Positions 42,589-50,037 of a DNA stretch of 50,038 nt are shown piece after piece. A model generated the notes under the pieces. The model did no database searches and was not told where the DNA came from. It worked only from the letters and a program-made list of their open reading frames with translations. The first letter of the stretch is position 1. Every line of letters begins with the position of its first letter. The DNA is from Thermodesulfobacteriota bacterium (GTDB lineage: Bacteria > Desulfobacterota_D > UBA1144 > Nemesobacterales > CSP1-2): positions 66,485 through 116,522 of the forward strand of contig DATMAT010000029.1 of NCBI GenBank assembly GCA_035559815.1, read 5' to 3'. Made by a program: the position numbers and the translations under genes.

Positions 42589-42822
42589 ATGAAGAGGTCC
42601 AAGAAAGCGGCAACCAAGAGTAACCCCAAGGCTAAAAAAGCGGCGAAGAATGTTAAAACCAAAACCAAGGTTAAGCCAAAGAGCAACAAAACTAAACGTG
42701 CTTCCAGGAGCACGGTTTCCTTAGAAACCTTATTCGCAGAAATAGAGAAAATTTCCTCGAGGCTGGACCATCTAGAAAGGGACGTACGTAATTTACAGGG
42801 CATTGCCTATCCCATCGGCTAG
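42589..42822 (+). CDS. Lys-rich small protein with C-terminal coiled coil
   Basis: A 77-residue protein with a strong ribosome-binding site (AAAAGGAGGGAGAATAG before the ATG). Residues 1-43 are mostly Lys, Ala, Thr, Ser, Asn and Pro (KRSKKAATKSNPKAKKAAKN), like the tails of histone-H1-like bacterial proteins. Residues 44-72 form a heptad-pattern helix (LETLFAEIEKISSRLDHLER). It is probably a nucleic-acid- or polyanion-binding oligomer. No family was recognised. Confidence 0.65.
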   Translation: MKRSKKAATKSNPKAKKAAKNVKTKTKVKPKSNKTKRASRSTVSLETLFAEIEKISSRLDHLERDVRNLQGIAYPIG

Positions 42823-42872
42823 TAATATGGATTAAAGAAATATTTTTTATTAAGCAGTTTGGGGAGGATTAA

Positions 42873-43202
42873 CTGCAGTCGCTTGATTTCATCCGGATTG
42901 TAGGCATATCAGAAATAAGTTCACCGTCTTCGGACGACCACGAAGTAACATTCAACATTGTTTACTCTAGGGATTCGGATTTCGGAAGCCCGATGAGAGG
43001 GGTGTTCACCATTTGTTTATCCGAGTTTATCGACCTGCATAAAATCGGCAAGCCGGATGTCCAAAAAATTGCCCATGCACTGGTGGGTCAGGTCTTGATG
43101 AGGAGTAGGACGGAGGATGGCTCTATCACAGTTCTTCATCTCATGGGCATGCCCTTGGGTGATTGGTTAAATAGTAGTACAACAAGGGATGAATATCGAT
43201 GA
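42873..43202 (+). CDS. Small protein, probable CTG start
   Basis: The frame is open from a TAA at 42870 and has no ATG, GTG or TTG before ATG 42993 in its first 40 codons. GGGGAGG (42861-42867) sits 5 bases before CTG 42873, an ideal distance. From there the product has 109 residues: LQSLDFIRIVGISEISS, HEVTFNIVYS, MRGVFTICLSEFIDLHKIGK, LVGQVLMRSR. The segment before ATG 42993 has protein-like hydrophobic/polar alternation, so it seems translated. Starting at 42993 would leave only 69 residues and no Shine-Dalgarno. Function unknown. Confidence 0.5.
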   Translation: MQSLDFIRIVGISEISSPSSDDHEVTFNIVYSRDSDFGSPMRGVFTICLSEFIDLHKIGKPDVQKIAHALVGQVLMRSRTEDGSITVLHLMGMPLGDWLNSSTTRDEYR

Positions 43203-43430
43203 GTCTATTTATGTTTTCTCGCCCTTAGTTCTCCGACGGTCAAGGGATTGATTTATGCAACGAGATATTCCGTTGGGTGGATTATTGTCCATCCCTCGAC
43301 GGAAGAATAAGGATTCTGTAGCTTAAGTCTCACCAGCACATTCTTCATGTTTGATGATTTTTATTCAGCAGTTCTGCCTGCTATCGTGTTTCCTTTCCGG
43401 GGTGAATGTATTAGGGTTTAAACCTCTCCT

Positions 43431-43477
43431 TCCGCTGATATTGACTGGTTACTTTGAATACTTTGCACATCAGCGGA
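43431..43477. promoter_or_regulatory. Candidate operator: 9-bp inverted repeat across the LysM-gene promoter
   Basis: TCCGCTGAT (43431-43439) and its exact complement ATCAGCGGA (43469-43477) are 29 bases apart. The right arm fills most of the spacer between the -35 and -10 boxes. A dimeric repressor bound there, or a hairpin, could block transcription. Confidence 0.4.
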
Positions 43478-43490
43478 ATTAATGTATAAT
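43463..43490 (+). promoter_or_regulatory. Sigma70-type promoter of the LysM hydrolase gene
   Basis: TTGCAC (43463-43468) and TATAAT (43485-43490, perfect -10) with a 16-base spacer. The transcript would have a leader of about 125 bases. Confidence 0.55.
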
Positions 43491-43624
43491 TTGGCGAATT
43501 TTTTTATTCGATCTTTGAAAATAAAGTTACTTTGAGGTAGAGGAAGGAGCAAAGGTTTTATTTGCTCACGAGGTTGAGGTGTTTCAGGGTTGTTCTGAAA
43601 TAAGTCTCTTAAGGAGGAGTGGTT

Positions 43625-45754
43625 ATGACCTCAAAGCACTCTGTATTACTATTATTACTACTTTTTCTTCCCAATACCGTTCACGCCGTAACAAAATATG
43701 TAGTAAAGAAAGGAGATAATTTATACACGCTATCAAAGAGGTTTGGAGTCCCGGTAGACACGTTAAAGAGGGTAAACGGTCTCAACGAGGACAGGCTTGA
43801 TATTGGCGATACCCTTGCTATTCCGGATGCTAAGAAGGCGGGAATTAACCAAAAAGAGTATGTAGTTGAAAAGGGCGATACATTAAGTCAAATAGGAGCC
43901 CGGTTCGGGGTATCCAGCGAGGACATAAAGAAGGCTAACAATCTAAACAGCAACAGATTACAGATAGGGCAAAAGCTGGCCATACCTTCATCGAATCCGT
44001 CCAATAACTCCAAGCAAGAGATAGAGCGGGCGGAAACACCTTCTAAGCAAAAAGAGCCTCTACAAACTAAAAACACTTCATATTCAGTCCCCACAAATTA
44101 CACAGTCAAAAAGGGCGATACGCTCGGCGCTATCGCCTATAAATTTGGTGTGACCGTTCCGGAACTGAAAAACACAAATGGGCTCCTCGATGACCGATTG
44201 CAGGTCGGCAGGATACTGACAGTTCCTTGGTCGGGAGCCGGTGAAGGCATGGCCCAGAAGGGCTCGGTAGAGACGGGCCAAGCTTCCGGAAGCTACGTCG
44301 TCCGCAGTGGGGATAACTTGTATGACCTGTCTAGGAAGTTTGGGGTCTCGGTCAGCTCTATAAAAGAAGCAAATGGGCTTCGCCAAGATAGATTGAATAT
44401 AGGGGATATACTTTTAATCCCGGGTAAGGGTGAAGGGGTTGAAAAGGCCGTCGGTGATGAGCAGTATAGTCAAACTGTAACCACTAACAAGATTGAATAT
44501 GTTGTTGTCAGGGGCGATACGCTAAGCGGGATCGGCAGCCGGTTTGGAGTTTCCGTTAGTGATATAAAAAAGATAAATGATCTTAAGAGCAATAACTTAA
44601 AGATTGGACAAAGACTGGTCATATATTCTTCGTCCGGTCTCAGCAATATTACCGCAGTGACGAAAGATGTGGATGTCGCTCCAACCAGGACCGAGGAAAA
44701 AGAGCCCCTAGAAGTAGTATCCGCTTCTACTCCGGTTTCGATAAAGTACACGGTGAAAAAGGGAGATACCCTTAGTGAATTAGCTAACAATTTTGGTGTT
44801 TCCGTCAAAGACCTGAAGGATGTGAATGGACTTAATAGCGACAGCTTAAAGGTGGGAAAGGTTCTCATAATACCCGGTTCTGTCAAAGCCGATGTCGCTC
44901 GAAAAGTGAATATCGAGACGGTTATTACGGATAAAAGATATACGGTTAAAAGGGGAGATAATTTAAGCACTATCGCCAGAAAATTTGGTGTTTCGGCGGA
45001 ATCTATAAAGAGAGCAAATGGATTGAAGGGCAGTTCCCTCTACGCCGGAGACGTTTTGTTAATACCCAATTCCCATAAACAAGAGAAAGCAACATCTTAC
45101 CAGGGCAGTTACGTTGTTATGAAAGGCGATACTCTGGGCGGTATCGGTAACAGGTTCGGTGTCTCGGTTGCGGATTTAAAGAGAGCGAACGGGATTAAAG
45201 GCAACACCATACGCGTAGGACAGGTTCTGGCTGTTCCCGGCCAAGAGCAGTACAAAGCTGACCGGGAAGAAGCGTATTCCAGCATCTCCGGCAGTAATCC
45301 TGCTAGTTACAGAAACGGTAGTTATTCCTCGAGAAGGAGCATCATAAGTGTGGCCAAGAAGTTTCTGGGAGCTCCTTACAAATTCGGAGGAAATTCGCCG
45401 GTCAAGGGGCTTGACTGCTCGGCTTTTGTCAATAAGGTATTCGATTTTTTTGATGTGGACCTTCCCAGAACCGCCCGTGATATATACAAGGTCGGGGAAA
45501 GCGTGAGTAAAGATGAGTTGATCACTGGCGACCTGGTATTTTTCAGGACTTATGCCAGTTATCCCTCACATGTGGGAATATATATCGGTGATACCGAATT
45601 TATACATGCATCTTCTAAAGCTAAGAGGGTTACCATTGATAGCATGAATCTGCCTTATTACAGAAAGAGATACATCGGGGCTAAGCGAATCGAGGTTAGC
45701 GGATTATTTTATGACGAGATGTCCAAAGACTATAAGGGTTTTGAAAGTCAATAA
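43625..45754 (+). CDS. Eight-LysM NlpC/P60 peptidoglycan endopeptidase
   Basis: ATG at 43625 is chosen (AAGGAGG ends 7 bases upstream) over GTG at 43619. The 709-residue product has a signal peptide (cleavage after NTVHA, residue 20), then eight LysM repeats of the form Y-x-V-x-x-G-D-x-L-x-x-[IL]...F-G-V-x-x-x-x-[LI]-K-x-x-N...[LI]-x-[IV]-G-x-x-L-x-I-P, with Ser/Thr-rich linkers. The C-terminal NlpC/P60 domain has C598 (GLDCSAF), H649 (SHVGIYIG) and H661 (FIHASS), the full catalytic triad. It binds peptidoglycan glycan strands and cuts peptide stems in the periplasm. Eight LysMs is unusually many. A palindrome followed by T7 lies 37 bases downstream. Confidence 0.93.
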   Translation: MTSKHSVLLLLLLFLPNTVHAVTKYVVKKGDNLYTLSKRFGVPVDTLKRVNGLNEDRLDIGDTLAIPDAKKAGINQKEYVVEKGDTLSQIGARFGVSSEDIKKANNLNSNRLQIGQKLAIPSSNPSNNSKQEIERAETPSKQKEPLQTKNTSYSVPTNYTVKKGDTLGAIAYKFGVTVPELKNTNGLLDDRLQVGRILTVPWSGAGEGMAQKGSVETGQASGSYVVRSGDNLYDLSRKFGVSVSSIKEANGLRQDRLNIGDILLIPGKGEGVEKAVGDEQYSQTVTTNKIEYVVVRGDTLSGIGSRFGVSVSDIKKINDLKSNNLKIGQRLVIYSSSGLSNITAVTKDVDVAPTRTEEKEPLEVVSASTPVSIKYTVKKGDTLSELANNFGVSVKDLKDVNGLNSDSLKVGKVLIIPGSVKADVARKVNIETVITDKRYTVKRGDNLSTIARKFGVSAESIKRANGLKGSSLYAGDVLLIPNSHKQEKATSYQGSYVVMKGDTLGGIGNRFGVSVADLKRANGIKGNTIRVGQVLAVPGQEQYKADREEAYSSISGSNPASYRNGSYSSRRSIISVAKKFLGAPYKFGGNSPVKGLDCSAFVNKVFDFFDVDLPRTARDIYKVGESVSKDELITGDLVFFRTYASYPSHVGIYIGDTEFIHASSKAKRVTIDSMNLPYYRKRYIGAKRIEVSGLFYDEMSKDYKGFESQ

Positions 45755-45790
45755 CTTTCCTCTCTAGGCTGAAGAATAAAAGCTTTAGCG

Positions 45791-45827
45791 GTAGGGGGCA
45801 CGCTGCAGCGTGCCCCCTACTTTTTTT
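45791..45827 (+). terminator. GTAG...CTAC palindrome acting as terminator of the LysM gene
   Basis: Perfect 30-bp palindrome (45791-45820, arm GTAGGGGGCACGCTG) followed directly by seven T. In RNA this is a very stable stem with a U-run, the form of an intrinsic terminator. The core is the same as at 5597-5624. Confidence 0.7.
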
Positions 45828-45896
45828 CCTCCCTCTTTATCCAATTCTTATTTGAAATATCCCCAGCCCATGTATATATTATTGGAAACAGATATT

Positions 45897-46796
45897 ATGA
45901 TAGAACATGTTAAAAGGTTTAAGAATTTTTTGACTTCTGAAAGAAATTACTCTGAACACACGGTTAGGGCTTACACCACAGACCTCCTTGAATTTGCCTC
46001 TTTTCTAGAAAAGAGACAAGCAGCCGTCGGCGAAAAATTGGATATTTCCGGGGTTGAGGAGATAGATATAAGAGCTTATGTCGCCTGGCTCTATAGAAGA
46101 AATTCAAGGACTTCTATATCCAGAAAACTTGCCTCGGTAAGGAGTTTCTTTGAGTTCCTTCTTCGGGAGGGCGTGGTTCAAAACAACCTTGCCAAGCTAG
46201 TACCTACACCAAAGGGGGAGAAGAGGCTCCCATCTTTTCTAACCGTGGATGAAATCTTTAAGTTGGTGGATACCCCCAAAAAGGACGGGGTGTTGGATTC
46301 CAGGGATAGGGCAATGCTTGAGCTTTTCTATTCGAGCGGACTCCGGGTAAGTGAACTCGTGGGGATAAAATTGGATGACCTCAACCTTGCCGGTTCGATG
46401 GTTAAAGTTCTAGGTAAGGGAGGAAAGGAAAGGATCGTCCCGTTGGGCTCTAAAGCCGTCGAGGCCCTTCAGCTTTATTTGCTCAAAAGGGAAGAATTGA
46501 ATTCTAAAGAGGATTTTCTATTTTTAAACTCCCGTGGGTACAGGCTTACTTCCAGGAGTGTGGGAAGGATCGTGAAGAAATATGCGGTTATTTCCGGAGT
46601 TCCTAAAAACGTCAGTCCGCACGTTTTGAGGCATACCTTCGCCACCCATCTGCTCGGAGGCGGCGCCGATTTGCGGGCCATCCAGGATATGCTCGGCCAT
46701 AAGAGCCTCTCTACCACGCAGCGTTACACCCACACCTCGGTCGAGAGGATTATGGATGTTTATGATAAGGCTCATCCCCGGGCGAGACTAAAATGA
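45897..46796 (+). CDS. xerC: Tyrosine recombinase XerC
   Basis: The frame is open from 45810, but that stretch begins inside the terminator palindrome, and ATG 45897 gives the normal length (299 residues). The N-terminal SAM-like domain starts [20 protein letters not shown]. The catalytic set is complete: R150 (SSGLRVSEL), K174 (GKGGKER), H242 and R245 ([12 protein letters not shown]), H268 ([10 protein letters not shown]) and nucleophile Y277 (RYTH). It resolves chromosome dimers at dif with XerD. It overlaps hslV (ATGA), the same arrangement as xerC/codV-hslV-hslU in many bacteria, which favours XerC over XerD. Confidence 0.92.
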   Translation: MIEHVKRFKNFLTSERNYSEHTVRAYTTDLLEFASFLEKRQAAVGEKLDISGVEEIDIRAYVAWLYRRNSRTSISRKLASVRSFFEFLLREGVVQNNLAKLVPTPKGEKRLPSFLTVDEIFKLVDTPKKDGVLDSRDRAMLELFYSSGLRVSELVGIKLDDLNLAGSMVKVLGKGGKERIVPLGSKAVEALQLYLLKREELNSKEDFLFLNSRGYRLTSRSVGRIVKKYAVISGVPKNVSPHVLRHTFATHLLGGGADLRAIQDMLGHKSLSTTQRYTHTSVERIMDVYDKAHPRARLK

Positions 46797-47326
46797 AGAC
46801 ATTTCACGGAACGACAATAGTGTGTGTGAGAAAAAACAGCCAGGTGGCCATGGCCGGAGACGGTCAAGTTACGATTGGCCAGACTGCTATAAAGCACACG
46901 GCAAAAAAGGTGAGGAAAATCTACAACGGCAGAGTGCTTGCCGGGTTTTCCGGGGCTACGGCGGATGCCATTACCCTTTTTGATAAGTTCGAGGCGAAGC
47001 TCGAAGAGTATAGGGGGAACCTGAGAAGGGCGGCCGTCGAACTGGCCAGGGATTGGAGAACCGACCGGATGCTGAGAAGACTGGAGGCGTTGCTGGCTAT
47101 CGCCGATAAGGAGAGCATCTTTCTTATTTCCGGAAGCGGCGATGTTCTCGAGCCCGATGATGACATAATTGCAATCGGCTCGGGAGGCGCCTTTGCCCAG
47201 TCTGCCGGTAAAGCGCTCTTGAGACACTCCAAATTAAGCGCAAAAGAAATCGTCGAGGAATCCCTCAAAATTGCGGCAGAAATATGTATCTACACGAACG
47301 ATAAAATAATAGTAGAGGTTTTATAA
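46793..47326 (+). CDS. hslV: ATP-dependent protease proteolytic subunit HslV
   Basis: A 177-residue proteasome-beta-like protein. The mature N-terminal Thr is T7 after a short propeptide (MKTFHG then TTIVCVRKN), with [12 protein letters not shown] and GFSGATADA following. Twelve copies form the chamber that HslU feeds. It begins on the stop of xerC (ATGA) and ends 3 bases before hslU. Length and motifs are normal. Confidence 0.96.
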   Translation: MKTFHGTTIVCVRKNSQVAMAGDGQVTIGQTAIKHTAKKVRKIYNGRVLAGFSGATADAITLFDKFEAKLEEYRGNLRRAAVELARDWRTDRMLRRLEALLAIADKESIFLISGSGDVLEPDDDIIAIGSGGAFAQSAGKALLRHSKLSAKEIVEESLKIAAEICIYTNDKIIVEVL

Positions 47327-47329
47327 ACA

Positions 47330-48655
47330 ATGGTTAGGGATGCTTTTTTTACTCCCCGCGAAATCGTCTCGGAACTGGATAAGTACATTGTCGGCCAGGA
47401 TAAAGCGAAGAGGGCGGTGGCTATCGCCCTTAGGAACCGGTGGAGGAGACAGCGGGTGACCCCGGAGTTGAGAGACGAGATTGCCCCCAAAAATATACTG
47501 ATGATTGGTCCTACCGGTGTCGGCAAAACGGAGATTGCCCGGAGGTTGGCAAAGCTTGCCCAGGCCCCGTTTCTTAAGGTCGAGGCCTCTAAGTTTACCG
47601 AGGTCGGGTACGTCGGCCGGGACGTTGAATCTATGATCCGGGATCTTACGGACATAGCCGTCAAGATGGTGACCGATGAAGAAAAGCAAACGGTGCTTGT
47701 AAAAGCCGAGGACCTGGCCGAGGAAAGGATACTCGATTTATTATATCCGAAGAACAAGAATGCGGAATCCGAGCCTTCGAGCGATACTCGGGAAAAATTG
47801 AGAAAGCTATTGCGGGAAGGGAAGCTTGACGAAAGATATGTGGATATCGAAGTTGCCTCGAGAAACTTTCCCATACAGGTTTTTACCCCTTCCGGCCTCG
47901 AGGAGATGGATGTAAACATTTCGGACATGCTTGGAAACCTTTTCCCCAAGCGCACCAAAAAAAGGAAGGTCCGGGTCCCGGAGGCGATGAAGCTATTGAT
48001 CCAGGAAGAGGCGGAGAAGCTTGTAGACATGGATAAGGTAGTCAAGCTGGCCATAGAGCGGGTGGAACAGGCCGGGATAGTTTTCATAGATGAGATAGAC
48101 AAGGTAGCCGGACGCGAAAGCACGGCCGGGCCCGACGTCTCCAGAGAGGGTGTACAGCGGGATTTGCTTCCGATAATAGAGGGATGCACCGTGAACACCA
48201 AACACGGTATGGTGAGGACCGACCACATACTTTTCATAGGCGCCGGGGCATTTCACGTCTCAAAGCCCTCTGACCTCATTCCAGAGCTTCAGGGTCGATT
48301 CCCCATAAGGGTGGAGCTCGACCCGCTAACGAAGGAGGATTTCATCAGGATACTCACCGAGCCTAAAAATGCCCTTATCCGGCAGTATAAAGAGCTTCTC
48401 CGGACCGAGAACATCGACCTGGTGTTCAAGGAAGATTCGATATCCGAGATCGCCGACATAGCCGCCCACGTAAACGAATCAACGGAAAATATAGGAGCGA
48501 GAAGGCTCCACACTATCCTGGAAAAGATACTGGAGGATGTTTCCTTCAATGCCCCGGATATGTCCAGACAAAAATTCGTAATAGACTCAAAGTACATAAA
48601 AGAAAAGATCGAGGGTATCGTAAAGGATAGGGATTTGAGTCATTATATTTTATGA
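47330..48655 (+). CDS. hslU: ATP-dependent protease ATPase subunit HslU
   Basis: A 441-residue AAA+ unfoldase: Walker A GPTGVGKT (60-67), the pore loop [10 protein letters not shown], Walker [14 protein letters not shown], the I-domain between the Walker motifs, sensor regions, and a C-terminus DLSHYIL that docks into HslV. It unfolds substrates for HslV in the cytoplasm. The last 27 bases recur imperfectly at 49612-49638. Confidence 0.97.
   Translation: MVRDAFFTPREIVSELDKYIVGQDKAKRAVAIALRNRWRRQRVTPELRDEIAPKNILMIGPTGVGKTEIARRLAKLAQAPFLKVEASKFTEVGYVGRDVESMIRDLTDIAVKMVTDEEKQTVLVKAEDLAEERILDLLYPKNKNAESEPSSDTREKLRKLLREGKLDERYVDIEVASRNFPIQVFTPSGLEEMDVNISDMLGNLFPKRTKKRKVRVPEAMKLLIQEEAEKLVDMDKVVKLAIERVEQAGIVFIDEIDKVAGRESTAGPDVSREGVQRDLLPIIEGCTVNTKHGMVRTDHILFIGAGAFHVSKPSDLIPELQGRFPIRVELDPLTKEDFIRILTEPKNALIRQYKELLRTENIDLVFKEDSISEIADIAAHVNESTENIGARRLHTILEKILEDVSFNAPDMSRQKFVIDSKYIKEKIEGIVKDRDLSHYIL
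48628..48654 (+). repeat. 3' end of hslU, left copy of a 27-bp direct repeat
   Basis: TAGGGATTTGAGTCATTATA then TTTTATG matches 49612-49638 at 24 of 27 positions. The second copy would encode LSHYILR and a stop in the corresponding frame, like the hslU C-terminus. The copies flank the spacer and the chlorite-dismutase-family gene. Confidence 0.55.
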
Positions 48656-48734
48656 ACCTAATTTTGATGCAGATTGGATTTGCCTCTTTACGAGCTAGAA
48701 TTTAAGGTCGGCAGTCTTTACCCTAGGATAATGC

Positions 48735-48825
48735 CTCTCCCGTGAAAACGGGAATCCATTTTTTGTAGAGACGCATTGCAATGCGTCTCTACATCTTGTT
48801 TCCCGATTAAACCTGTCCCCGAATG
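48735..48825. repeat. REP/BIME-like remnant interrupted by a GTAG palindrome
   Basis: TCCCGTGAAAACGGGAATCC (48739-48758) is a diverged left REP of the BIME at 1341. CCCGATTAAACCTGTCCCCG (48801-48820) corresponds to CCCGATAAAGCTTGTCCCCG at 1386-1405. Between them lies the palindrome 48765-48792, which is absent from the other copy. Confidence 0.5.
48765..48792. repeat. GTAG...CTAC palindrome, core CGCATTG/CAATGCG
   Basis: Perfect 28-bp palindrome: GTAGAGACGCATTG and its complement. The outer arms match those inside nadE (16038) but the core differs. It lies between hslU and the convergent chlorite-dismutase-family gene. Confidence 0.85.
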
Positions 48826-48827
48826 CA

Positions 48828-49550
48828 CTAAATCTCGCTCTGCCATACGGCCTTTCCAACAAAAAATGGCCCCAGGCTTTCTAAATACTTAGCAGTCTGC
48901 TTGGTTTTTCGCATAGCCTGAACCACGCTCGACAACGGATAAAGCTCTTTTCCCAGTAAGCCAATCACGAAGTCATTATCGTTTTTGTCGAGGCCATAAC
49001 AGGCCAGGCGTATGTCCCGGGCATAGCCGGCCCGGCCGTATTTAAACCCGACCTTCCCGTGCTCGCCCAATACCGCCCGCTGTTCATCTTCGGGTAAGGT
49101 TTCAAACGACTTGACCCGCTGAAGCGGGTACCATATCGCCCAGGGCCAATCTTTGTCCAGTATCCTTCTTCTAGGCTCGTTTATGAGGGCCTCTTCGAGG
49201 TCCGGTTCATACCCGAAGGAATAGGTTCTACCGAGCATCGTGTATTCCGGTTTGGGTGTTAGTTCGATGAAAGGATCTCGATTCAAGGTACTTCTCAATT
49301 CACCGACAAAGAAATCGGGATTTTCATCCATGGTGACCAAACCCACCCCGTATGGGTCATTGAGGTCTAAGTATAATGCTCCATCGATACCAGCCTTTTC
49401 CAAACTTTCGATTAAAGGTTCGATATCCCGACAGTTGCCGAAAGCTAAGAATTGAACAAATAATCTCCGGTCTAACGAGGTAGGAGTCCCGTCTTTCTTC
49501 CTCCCTTTTTCACTTATGTCGAGTTGTATGTCGTCTTTATTTGTGGCCAT
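48828..49550 (-). CDS. Chlorite dismutase-family heme protein
   Basis: A 240-residue protein with the family landmarks YTMLGRTYSFGYEPDLE, WPWAIWYPLQRVKSFETLP, EHGKVGFKYG (proximal heme ligand H164), RLACYGLDKNDNDFVIGL, MRKTKQTAKYLESLGPFFVG. These make a dimeric ferredoxin-like barrel with one heme b. Members are true chlorite dismutases or coproheme decarboxylases (HemQ/ChdC) or unassigned peroxidase-like proteins; the motif set here fits the non-respiratory group, but I cannot decide by eye whether the distal Arg of true chlorite dismutases is present. No other heme or chlorate gene is nearby. It is convergent with hslU. Confidence 0.85.
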   Translation of the reverse strand: MATNKDDIQLDISEKGRKKDGTPTSLDRRLFVQFLAFGNCRDIEPLIESLEKAGIDGALYLDLNDPYGVGLVTMDENPDFFVGELRSTLNRDPFIELTPKPEYTMLGRTYSFGYEPDLEEALINEPRRRILDKDWPWAIWYPLQRVKSFETLPEDEQRAVLGEHGKVGFKYGRAGYARDIRLACYGLDKNDNDFVIGLLGKELYPLSSVVQAMRKTKQTAKYLESLGPFFVGKAVWQSEI

Positions 49551-49611
49551 ATTGTTAATTCTCGGGTAGGAAATATAACAGATTATACCGAATTAATTAA
49601 ATTGGCTAATT

Positions 49612-49638
49612 TAGGGCTTTGAGTCACTATATTTTACG
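49612..49638 (+). repeat. Right copy of the hslU 3'-end direct repeat
   Basis: TAGGGCTTTGAGTCACTATA then TTTTACG; three mismatches to 48628-48654. It lies upstream of the minus-strand heme-protein gene. Confidence 0.5.
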
Positions 49639-49753
49639 GTGATGCCTAGATAAGATGAAAAAGTTAGAAAATGAGTTTATCTTCATCTATGTTTGCACAA
49701 TGGTTGAGACTCAGTGTGTTTTGAGCCCACTCGGAGCTAAGCGATCCCTTTTC

Positions 49754-49781
49754 CTAAATACTAAATACTAAATACTAAATA
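49754..49781 (+). repeat. Four tandem copies of CTAAATA
   Basis: CTAAATA repeats exactly four times. On the minus strand the first codons of the repeat form the last residues (VFSI) and stop of the truncated transposase, so the array lies at its broken end. Confidence 0.8.
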
Positions 49782-50037
49782 CTCCAAATTCCTCCGCCAC
49801 TCCCTTGAGGCTTAGATTAACCACCCTTCGCAAAAGATAAACCGCCGCCCTATATGCCCCCTGATCCATTCGCCCAACCAACTCCTCTACTGTTATCCCA
49901 TATTCTCTCGAAACGGATTCAAGCACATCGGGTTTTGTTGGTCGTGAGGGAAAAGTCTGTGCCGATGGAACCTCTTCTAAATCCCTCTTCTCCACCAATC
50001 TCTCCATCCGCTCCAAAAATGCCCTGTTTCCCAACCA
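49768..50037 (-). CDS. C-terminus of a REP-associated tyrosine transposase (RAYT-like), truncated
   Basis: The frame runs off the right edge. The visible ~90 residues (GNRAFLERMERLVEKRDL, then REYGITVEELVGRM, AAVYLLRRVVNLSLKGVAEE, FGV) resemble the DnaA-like helix-turn-helix extension found behind the Y1 domain in many RAYT/TnpA-REP proteins, preceded by the usual link G-x-x-x-F-[LV]-E-R. The HTH stops where the recognition helix should follow FGV, replaced by the CTAAATA array, so the end is probably broken. The HUH catalytic domain would be outside the window. RAYTs mobilise REP palindromes, which are abundant here. Confidence 0.6.
   Translation of the reverse strand, partial: WLGNRAFLERMERLVEKRDLEEVPSAQTFPSRPTKPDVLESVSREYGITVEELVGRMDQGAYRAAVYLLRRVVNLSLKGVAEEFGVFSI

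Larger units (their letters stand above)
43203..43618. other. Leader and promoter region of the LysM hydrolase gene
   Basis: No gene in 416 bases. It holds a promoter (43463-43490), an inverted repeat overlapping it, and further down a hairpin GAGCAAA/TTTGCTC (43547-43553 and 43561-43567) in the transcribed leader, before AAGGAGG (43611-43617). Nothing matches a riboswitch I know. Confidence 0.5.

Noticed and set aside
45810-45896. Longer start for xerC
   Set aside because: It begins inside the terminator palindrome and would add 29 residues not typical of XerC.
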